Assembly: GCA_036186865.1 (NCBI GenBank)
Contig: AP025041.1
Coordinates: 38,083,300-38,147,299, forward strand
Direction of reading: 5' to 3'
Source: Eustoma russellianum
Lineage: Eukaryota > Streptophyta > Magnoliopsida > Gentianales > Gentianaceae
DNA length: 64,000 bases
In this document: in pieces, positions 56,114 to 64,000 of the stretch
Numbering within the stretch: the first letter of the stretch is position 1
Layout of the letters: each line of letters starts with the position of its first letter
The notes under the pieces: generated by a model
What the model was told of the DNA's origin: nothing
The model's database searches: none
The model's input: the letters and a program-made list of their open reading frames with translations, nothing else
Program-made: the position numbers and the translations under genes

Positions 56114-59109
56114 CTAAGCTGGATTGATAAGAGTTGATCCGAGGGCGGTGCTGCAAAGGCTGGCGCCTTCGTTTCCCCTGTTGCTCTCTATTCTTGGACT
56201 GCTGCCTGCACTGCTGTTAGAGAGAGAGACAAATGTAGACTTATGTAGAACCCCAGTAGGGGATGTTGCCACTTGTAGACTACCATCCCAACCGTCTGTC
56301 ATAAGGTTAAGAGCAGATGGAATTTTGCCTTCAGCTGAGTTGGAATTGGTGCTATGTAAAACCTCTCCAAGTGGCCCGCCCATTGAAGATTCCCAAGAAA
56401 TAGGAACCCAATTTGCTCCCTTGCGACTATGATCATCAGCATAAGTTCCCATTCCAAGTCCCATATGTGTCGCTTCAAGGTCCCGCGATAACCTAAGTGG
56501 GGAAGATATGCCTTTTTCATTGGTGGGAGATGAAGTTGAGGACATGAAGTCTGCAGCAGCCATAGGAATAGAAATGGAAAGTTGAGTTCTGTCTGAACAA
56601 AGGTCCATCTCAGGCCATGTTTCTTCAGACTGATTGTTAGGCCAGTCGACAAAAAGCTGGCGAAGACCATTATCGGATTTGTTCTTATTCTGATTAAGAT
56701 CTTGAGAAGTAGCATAGTTGCTACAGTTCAATGAAGAACTTTTGTTTAATGGATTCAACAATGAGCCATAAGAAACTTGTCCAAATTCTTCCCCAGCAGA
56801 TTGTTTGGGAATTGAATAGTGGTGTCCCTTCAGGCTCAGAGATGATATCGTTGAAAGGCCAGTAAAATCTTGACACTTCTCGTCCGAATTTTCCTTATCG
56901 AGATAGTTCCTGCTTTAAAGAAACAAATAACGTCATATAGCATGAGTATTTTGCAAAAATCACATCATGTTGGGAAATTTCAGACGGAAAATTTTAGATC
57001 TAGACTATAGACAGGAGTATTTTTACCTGTTGACTTGTGCAGACACAGAGGTCTGAGAAGCAGCAAAAGAATGTGAGTTTAGCTGTTGATGGGTTGGGAG
57101 ACCAAGACTGTTGGATGCACCACCTCCAGGAACCACGGCGGCTGGTGTGGAGGAAACATTTGGCTGTTTGACAGAAATGTCTTTGGTTCCAGAGAGGGAA
57201 TGGCCAGATTGACCTTCCACAGGCTTTCTTGAACGATGACGGCCCCTGTTCATATGCCGCTCACAGTACTTGTGATCAGCAACTGCATCTCTAGAGCACC
57301 GCCATTTCTTGCCGTCGGTCCTACGGCACCTTCCTGGCTCAGGATCAGTGCTGCTGGAGAACCCCAGATGGAAACCACCCCATCCATCTGCACACAAAGA
57401 CAAGGGGACCTTAAACTCCAAGAAAACACCCCCCTAAAAAATCTCTCCTGTACAGAAGAACAGGAACTTGACCACTCAATTCAATGAAATCAATGCTTCT
57501 GGCTACAAAATTTATTTTGCTAGTAAATTACATGAAAACAACCGAGACATCCGCATAAATCACATAATACTAGGTTCTTGCAAGATAAACACAGACCATA
57601 GGTGAATCTTTCTATGTAATTTTGCAGCCAAAGTAGTTGATTTTTGTTTCAGTGACAAGCTAGATGTTCACAACCACAAATGTAGAAGTACCAAAAGCAG
57701 GAATGATTTCATACTGCTCAACAAAACATTTCTCTAAGATCTAGATAAGTGAGAAAACAGAGTCCATGACAAAAGAAGAAACTCTTACAAGTAACTGGTC
57801 TGAGCCCCATAAAGCTTGAGAATCCAGCAGAATCAAGTACTTTCCTGATGGGAGTGAGAAGATGACATGGTATGGGAGCATTTGCGTCAATGTATTTGTA
57901 GATCAAGGCTTGGTGTTCAAGTTCCATCCACTGAGATGGTGTGAAAGGCCCTTTAACCCCAGGTAGAACCCCTTGCATTTTTCCTGCATTCAAGCCTCCA
58001 CTATCATATCCTGACTTTTTTTTGGATAAAACTATCATATCCTGACTTAGAAAAAACAAATAAGAAGTAGTAAACCGTTCCCCTAAATCAAGAACATGAA
58101 TCCTCTTTACAATCATGAAATAAATAAATAAATAAAATCGAGCAAAGTAGGAGCTCAAGGGTCAAGCAAAGAAAATATGAAATCCATCTTTTGGAATCTC
58201 AATGGCACCACTATTGAATCAAGAAAACCCACAAGTAGGTTCAAACACCCCCCCCCCCCCCCAAAAAAAAAAAAAATCCCCACTTTGCATAAGTCCATAA
58301 ATACTTGAAAAGATAAAAGTAGAAAAAAGAAACTAAAAAAGAAACTATGAAGAAAAGTTTCCCTCCTTATCCAACTTCCCAAATTTTCCTTCATTGTACA
58401 ATTAGTACAGTGAAATCCACTCAATATACTGAAAATATACAGCAAAATATGCAACATTCAGATGAAATGACTCAAGCCCAAATCCTTAAACATAAGAGCA
58501 AAACCAAATCTTGAAACTCAGTTGTGAAAGAAATAATAAGGTAAGTTTCATTTGAGGTCAAAAAATCACGCAGATGCTCGTATGCTCATTAATAACTACG
58601 ATATGATAACTCCAACCCTTTCCAGAAATCTAACATACAAAACTCTTGTTTTTACCTGCATTTCTAGCATATGCATTAGAGGAGGGGTAACAGAAAGGCA
58701 AAGTCGCAGTCTGAGTGTTGGGGGAAGAGAAACTGAGCATCATCTGCTGGCCATCACTGAAGAAATTATTATTAGTAATATTATTGTTATTATTATTAGC
58801 TGTAGCAGCAGCAGAGGCAGTGGGGGTAGTAAAAGAACTGAGTAAAGAGGCTCTATGCATAGCTTTGGAAGAAGATAAATCATCCAAAGCAGCAAACTTT
58901 GCCACTTTTAAACCCCTCAAGTCATCCTCAGGTGCATTTACAGATCTCCCCTGTTTAAGAAACCCAGATCCGTACCACTTTTCTTGATTCTTGCTAATGT
59001 TTATGCTCTCAGAAGCAGCAGCATCTGCAGCTGCTGCTGAAATGTTAAAACTATTTGTGTCTGAACAAACTAGCCCAACATTGTCCAAACCCACTACACC
59101 CAAATCCAT
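56114..59109 (-). CDS. GRF: GROWTH-REGULATING FACTOR transcription factor, GRF1/GRF2-like (610 aa)
   Basis: Four exons: 59109-58656, 58010-57789, 57387-57027, 56909-56114; all introns GT-AG and in frame. Start MDLGVVGLDN, typical for this branch. The QLQ domain at about residues 173-208 (PFTPSQWMELEHQALIYKYI) binds GIF co-activators. The WRC domain at about 240-283 has the C3H zinc motif C246, C256, C267, H270 (CX9CX10CX2H) and basic nuclear-import stretches, and binds DNA. The C-terminal half has TQLSISIPMA (TQL) and SMGGPLGEVL (GGPL), as in GRF1/2. Exon 1 is Ala/Asn-rich. GRF proteins act in the nucleus to promote cell proliferation in leaves and meristems. Exon 3 carries a miR396 site. Confidence 0.96.
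57215..57235 (-). promoter_or_regulatory. miR396 target site in GRF exon 3
   Basis: The minus strand reads CGTTCAAGAAAGCCTGTGGA then A, within codons for RSRKPVE after the WRC domain. This is the conserved miR396 pairing site of plant GRF genes (one-base bulge), so post-transcriptional repression is expected. Confidence 0.92.
58000..58046 (-). repeat. 29-bp tandem duplication over the GRF exon 2 splice acceptor
   Basis: ACTATCATATCCTGACTT occurs at 58000-58017 and 58029-58046. Both copies contain the acceptor TCAG/GATATGATAG on the minus strand. Use of the proximal acceptor (exon starting at 58010) keeps frame; the distal one (58039) would add 29 nt and reach a stop quickly. Confidence 0.85.
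58248..58276. repeat. Poly(C)/poly(A) homopolymer run in GRF intron 1
   Basis: Long C run followed by a long A run on the plus strand, within intron 1. It is a likely site of length polymorphism and sequencing error. Confidence 0.8.
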
Positions 59110-59454
59110 ACAGATAAAAAGGGGCAGCGAGAAAAATTGAAAAGGGGGTTGATTATTATAAATCAAGAAATAGACAAGGGAAATGGATCATGGTGTCGTT
59201 TGGGTTGGACAGAGAACAGAGGGATTTAAGTTGCTTTTTTTGTGTCTTGAAGGGAGGACCATGTTTAAAGGTTGGAATGTAGTAGTGTGGGGGTTGTACA
59301 GTCAAAGCTCAAGCAGACCTATAAAGAAGACCGCTCACAGGTTTTTTTGGTTTACAATAATCATCTCCTTGGGTGTTGAAGGTGTACCCATGTTTATTTG
59401 GACCAACAACCCAAATCGTAGAGTCTCAGTGTCTTAGCCTCATGGAGCTATACA
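59110..59454 (-). promoter_or_regulatory. GRF 5' flank (5' UTR and promoter region)
   Basis: No convincing ORF. The 5' UTR and core promoter must lie here, but no single TATA element stands out. Upstream it is bounded by a SINE with a nested solo LTR, so the unbroken promoter may be only about 350 bp. Confidence 0.4.
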
Positions 59455-59578
59455 GATGATGTAAATCGGAAATTCAGCGTGCTATACAGTATTACAAGAC
59501 AATCCACATAATAAGTTCACTACTAAACGGGCTTGTAACACAACACCTAATTGAGTTGTATTCAATCGTTTGGCCTTC

Positions 59579-61965
59579 TGTTATGCCTCGCACCCTCCGT
59601 AGAATAATTAAAGGATAAAAAAATTAAATGGGATTAATGACAATTAATGGTAACGAATAAAGAATTAAATATTAGATTAATTGGTATTTATGGAGGGATT
59701 AAATATTGAAATTAATTAGTATTTAATTTAGAATTAAATATTAGAATTTAAACATTTAAGATAAATGAGATAATAGGATATAATTTAGAAACTCCAATTT
59801 CATCCACATCCTTATCAAAACTGACAGAACGTCAGTTCTCTATTCATTCAGAGAAAACCGACGCCTTCTCCCCCCCTCCTCCATAGACGATTTTCTTCTT
59901 CTCCAACCCTAGGGAAGATTTTCAATCCGTTCTTCGCTTGCTCTTCAGATCTTCTTCGAGTAATCACAGGCAAGTAATCTACTTATAAGTTCCTACGTTT
60001 TGCAAAAGAAAAATGCCTATTTTTGATATCAAAATGGATCACCATGCAGTAGCTTCTTTTCGTGAATCTATATATGATTTATGTGTTTTGGTTTTGAGAT
60101 TTGGCCATTATATGTTGAAAATAGTTTGTTGTTGTTGTTGATTTCATGAAATCTTGCAAATCCCAATCCCTTGAACCCCTTTTTGTTGCTATTTGCGGTT
60201 GAAGGGAGGGAGAGTGAAAAGATGAGATGTTTGGGTTCGTTTTGATGGATGCTTTGAGTTTTAGGCTTGAATCCTTGATTTGTATATGAAAGATTTTGTT
60301 TTGGTGAACTAAGTGTGGATTGATAGTAAAGATCAGGCTTGGAATGGTTGGAAGGAAGTTGGAAATCGATTGGGGTTCAGATATGCAGTTTCTGTAGAAA
60401 TCGCAGAATGAGAAAGCTGGAAAACGATGACATCGATCGATCGATGCATAGCAGAGGGAGAGACTGATGTGCTTCAGTTGTACGTGGATCGATCGACGTA
60501 GAGTGAGAGAAAGATCGCTGTGTCCTGATGGACGTCGATCGATCGATGTGAGGAAATGACGTCACATCGATCGATCGATGTAGGCTGAGTGAGAGATCGA
60601 TGTGCTCCGATGGACGTGGATCAATCGACGTCGGGGGCTGACGTCCATCACTTTTGTGGGAAAGTAAGGGAAGAAAGAGGAAAGCTAGGGGATCTTTTGG
60701 GTGACCTTAGGGATTTATTAGGACCTGATTGAGGTTATTATAAGTCTTGAGAATACGACCTAGGATGATGAATCGACGGTGAGTACTTCGTAGGGTATTT
60801 GAATCGGACTTCAACGTGAATGATCTAAGGGGTTAAGGATGAACACTTGAGGCTTCGATAGGGTTCAAATGGAACGTGTGAGGAGGTCTACTTCATTCCT
60901 TGTATCCTTAGTATGAACGTTTATGTGAGGTAGGCCTGAGCATGTGATGATACGTTTGAAAGTGAGAATGTGATTGAAGCCTGTGATTGAAGAATGTGAT
61001 TGAATGATGAGAAGTTGTGCATTTTTGCATCATGGCACTTGCATTTGCATTATGATTTGATAAGAGCTGTGCCTCGGCACAGGGTATAAAGTTTACGAAA
61101 TGAGCTGTGATGCGTTACAGGGTATAAAGACAAGATGTAACCATCACAGGGTATAAAGTGAGCTGTAATGTGACACAGGGTATAAAGACAAGCTGTGAAA
61201 CATTACAGGGTGTAAAGTTAAGTTGTGGTGCGTCACATGGTATAAAGACAAGCTGTGGCCCATCACAGGGTATAAAGTTATGCAACCGGACATTATGACA
61301 TGCATTGCACTGTTTTTGAAAAGTGAAGCATAATCATTTGTGACTGTGCAGTGTAGTGCATATTTTAAAATGTCATGCATCACGTGAGTCGTTATGGTAT
61401 GTGGAATTGTAAGTGCTCTGTTATTGAACTGTTGAGTGCTTATGAGTTACCGTTTTTATTCTGTTATGCTAGTAATCTACGTTCTTGAAATTATACAAGA
61501 CATGTGCCCCTTCACCCCCTGATATAAATAATACTCATGTCTTGCCATGTGTTGATCCCGTATGTCTTATAAGCGAGTTACTTGCTAGCGTTTTTTTGCT
61601 AAGAGTTCTACTCGTTGTCTTGCAGATAAGGCTGAGTATGACATGATATTCATAGAGGACGATGGCGAGTGGGCTGAATGGAATGCTTAGAGCTTATCTT
61701 GGGAATTGTTATAGACTGTTTCTTATTATTCCTGTTTCCTTCGTTCATATGAGGATGTAGATGACTGCGTCTATAAACAGTTTATTTACTTATGTTTTGG
61801 GAGTACAGCTTTGATTGGTTTAGATTTTATTTTACACATGTTTCCGTGCTTCCTCTCTTACGTCATTGATGATGTGTATCTGAGAGATGAGACGTCTTGT
61901 AGTCCTCTCAGTAGGCTACGACAGGTGCACCGGTTCGGGTCCGCTGTCCGGGCCGGGGTGCTACA
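59579..61965. mobile_element. Solo LTR (family S), copy 2, with 5-bp target duplication
   Basis: Starts TGTTATGCCTCGCACCCTCC and ends GGCCGGGGTGCTACA, with CCTTC on both sides (59574-59578 and 61966-61970). About 2387 bp against 2105 bp for copy 1; the extra length includes a segment near 60655-60890 and more tandem units. GATCGATCGATG-type palindromes lie at about 60431-60625. Confidence 0.88.
61079..61278. repeat. 30-bp tandem repeat with CAGGGTATAAAG, 7 copies
   Basis: Units recur about every 30 bp from 61079 to 61278 (the first interval is longer). Same unit as 20852-20983 but with two more copies and more variants (CAGGGTGTAAAG, CATGGTATAAAG). Confidence 0.88.
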
Positions 61966-62313
61966 CCTTCAAACTTAGATAACAGTATTACTCCTATACT
62001 GCACATATTTTGGTTCGAACCTACACCTTTTTAGAGCATTGTCCTAATCTGAATGTCAAATGATCTTTGTCTTGAGGACATGTACCATCTTTATCTCTGA
62101 AAATTTGTTGTCGTATACTCAGCGCTCTCTCACAAGTATTGTCTTCTTTTCTTTTAGGTTTGTTTTCAAAAATATTGTTTATTATCTAAGTATTAGTAAT
62201 CAAACTTTCCTTATTAAATATTCAAATAAGATTTATATAATTTTTCTCTATTGTCTTCTTTCAATTTAGGTTTATTATAAAAATATTATCTATCGACTAA
62301 ACATAATAAGTAG

Positions 62314-63261
62314 TGATGAGCCAAAAGATACCCCTCGTTAGTCAACAACAGTCAACGCTGAAGTGAGACGCAAAAATGGTTAAGTATGGCGGGTCGGCCC
62401 GGAGGCTGGTCAGGACACACGTGGACAAACAGTTCATCTCGGCCACAGGGCCCCACCACCATCTCGGTCATACAGTCTCAATGCTCCCTGGGGGCTAAAG
62501 ATCTCACCTCGGTCTAGAGGCCTCACTTAGGCTTAAGGGTTTTTAACTCGGACTCAAGGCTGCCCTGGCCCGCAGTTCCATCTCGGCCAGGGAGTTGGGC
62601 TCGGCCTCAGATCTGATCTACTGACTGATCTCGGATCATCTTTAGTGGCGTCAGCCACGAGCATCATGAAGGGCCCACCAATGCTCTTCGAAGATGGACA
62701 CTTTCATCTCGGCATGATGACCCCACATCATCAGTCATCTCGGGCACTTCTGAGTGCTTCTAGATGATTTCATCTCGGTTCTAGGAGTTTACCCCAGGTA
62801 ATTCTACCAGGTGAAACTCCCAGCCAGATGTCCCAAGCTAGCTTATTCAGCTCAGCACTGAGCCGCGTGGCGAGCATGCAAGAGCAAGAGTCATCCGACT
62901 GACCTCCTTGCCTGTCACGATATCCGAGCTCNNNNNNNNNNAAGGCCGAGCAGCAGGAGAGAGAAGGACAAGTAACAACAAACCCAGAAAAACGACACGC
63001 GAGTAACTCATCTTCTCGGCAGTGAAAACGCAGGTTTTACAGAAAACCTCAATTTACTAAACCTTCATCATATATAAACCTCTCCTCAAAAATGGCCCAA
63101 ACTGACTTGAGCGTCGGAGGGTATTACCCAGGGCCATAGATTCCGGGTCCCCTGACCCTTTCTCTTTGTGCAGGTTAGCAACTCGCTCACAAGGGACAAT
63201 TGACGGAGTTCTAATGGCACCACATCAAACAAATACTTGGTGATAAAATCCGACATCATCA
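62314..63261 (+). mobile_element. gypsy-2 5' LTR (948 bp including 10 N)
   Basis: TGATGAGCC...ACATCATCA, the same ends as the gypsy-1 LTR. Shares TCTCGGGCACTTCTGAGT, GGAGTTTACCC and ACTTGGTGATAAAATC. The start is preceded by AGTAG, but the matching duplication is outside the window. Confidence 0.85.
62932..62941. other. Assembly gap (10 N)
   Basis: Ten N bases inside the gypsy-2 LTR, near where the TATA box would be expected. Confidence 1.
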
Positions 63262-63263
63262 TA

Positions 63264-63281
63264 TTGGCGCTAGAAGGAGGG
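63264..63281 (+). other. Primer-binding site of gypsy-2
   Basis: TTGGCGCTAGAAGGAGGG starts two bases after the LTR end, the normal position for tRNA priming of minus-strand synthesis. I do not assign the tRNA. Confidence 0.7.
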
Positions 63282-63342
63282 CCCGAGCCTCCGTCACTTA
63301 ATTTCATTTAACTGCACCGTTTTAGTGAACAAGTGAGCATAA

Positions 63343-64000
63343 ATGGGTAAAGACGCCCGTGAAGAATTAGGAGAGTCTTCCAATCAATATCGACGAAAAG
63401 ATTCTCGCTCTGCTCGGCCTGGACAGGATTCCAGGAGGCCAGAGCCAGAAAGGAAGAGGGTCCGGGCATAACCGCGGATGAGAGAGAAAAGGCCATGAAG
63501 TATGTGGCCGAGAACCTGGGCGTGTTTGAGGCCGTAGTGGAGCGGCTCAAAGGGAAGCGTTCAGAGGTAGAATACATGGAGGAAGACTCAACATCCTTCT
63601 ATCCAAAGGAGAAGACCCAACAGCAATCTTCTCACCATCCCCAGGGGTTTATGGCGGATGCGAGACGTAGTGGTGACAGAGCCCCTACGGTAGAGTCGGT
63701 GCCCATACCCAGGCAGCGTCTGGGTGTAAAGCCCCGATCATACAAAAGTGTTCGGCAGGAGGCAGATCCTCGCAGACCGAGGAGCCAACCTGAAGAGCCT
63801 AACCCTGAATACTTGAGGGTGATCCAGGAAAGTCCATTCTCCTGGGATATTGCAGAATATTTGGCACCGGATAGTTTTAAGGTGCCAAAGATGGACACTT
63901 ACGATGGCACATCTGATCCGATTGACCATCTTTTTCAGTTCCAGACGGCTATGAGCTTAAAGAACGTGCCAGACCCGCTCCGCTGTAAGACCTTCCCTAT
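63343..64000 (+). pseudogene. gypsy-2 gag, N-terminal part, one frame break
   Basis: ATG at 63343 (MGKDAREELGESSNQ) runs 42 codons to TAA at 63469-63471. The gag then continues in another frame from about 63468 (ITADEREKAMKYVAENLG) to the window end, with KVPKMDTYDGTSDPIDHLFQ, the conserved gag block of Tat-type elements. One frameshift near 63465 therefore breaks it. Whether the remainder is intact cannot be seen. Confidence 0.85.

Larger units (their letters stand above)
59455..62060 (-). mobile_element. tRNA-like SINE fragment split by a solo LTR
   Basis: 59455-59578 and 61966-62060 together align with 47797-48020: AAATTCAGCGTGCTATACAG on one side, then TTTGGTTCGAACCTACACC and TTTAGAGCATTGTCCTAA on the other. 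GGTTCGAACC is a B-box match on the minus strand. The solo LTR 59579-61965 interrupts it. 62061-62313 holds no supported feature. Confidence 0.6.
62314..64000 (+). mobile_element. Second Tat-lineage Ty3/gypsy element (gypsy-2), 5' part
   Basis: 5' LTR (62314-63261), primer site and start of gag, running off the right edge. Same family as gypsy-1 by LTR similarity but clearly diverged. It is in the same orientation as gypsy-1. Confidence 0.88.

Overview
This is a transposon-rich stretch of nuclear DNA from a flowering plant, most likely a eudicot. The evidence is three intron-bearing plant genes (a KIAA0930/DUF2045-type protein, a bL20 ribosomal protein and a QLQ/WRC GROWTH-REGULATING FACTOR with its miR396 site), Ty1/copia and Tat-type Ty3/gypsy LTR elements, RTE LINEs, Au-like and tRNA-like SINEs, and hAT, Mutator and Tourist-like small DNA elements. 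I do not name a species. There are 10 N at 62932-62941.

Layout. 1-8029: a Ty1/copia element on the minus strand, running off the left edge, with 2.7 kb LTRs; it is nested in the gag of a Tat-lineage Ty3/gypsy element (8030-17295, plus strand). That gypsy element carries a 45-bp tandem array and two antisense genes, one spliced and intact-looking, and itself sits inside an older repeat (17296-18037). 18190-19510: degenerate minisatellite. 19564-21668: solo LTR with a perfect 5-bp duplication. 21.7-26.5 kb: non-genic, with a second copy of the older repeat and a decayed copia pol. 26.5-31.2 kb: a decayed Mutator-like element (MULE) with a minus-strand transposase, a convergent plus-strand GRF-type zinc-finger ORF and an inserted LTR of the first copia family.

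31388-37450: 12-exon DUF2045 gene (plus strand, about 388 aa), with a U6 snRNA-derived retroposon in intron 1, a GC-AG intron 6 and a deleted copia element in intron 7. 37.6-45.6 kb: Tourist-like MITE, SINEs, an RTE LINE, two Mutator-type MITEs, a SINE with an 18-bp duplication and a hAT-like element. 45.6-47.3 kb: bL20 gene with telo-box/site II promoter motifs. 47.3-55.5 kb: SINEs, three hAT-type elements with perfect or near-perfect 8-bp duplications, and a third decayed copia. 56114-59109: GRF gene on the minus strand, four exons, 610 aa. 59579-61965: second solo LTR of the 19.6 kb family, inserted in a SINE. 62314-64000: a second Tat-type gypsy element (5' LTR, primer site, start of gag).

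The three host genes are independent of each other: predicted organellar translation (bL20), miR396-controlled growth transcription (GRF) and an uncharacterised conserved protein. Most other sequence is transposon-derived. The most unusual observations are the MULE with a convergent zinc-finger ORF, the U6 5'-end retroposon, the GATCGATC-rich module shared by two different LTR families, the intact spliced antisense gene inside a gypsy element with ruined pol, and a thrice-repeated palindromic motif around the bL20 gene. All calls were made by eye without database searches.
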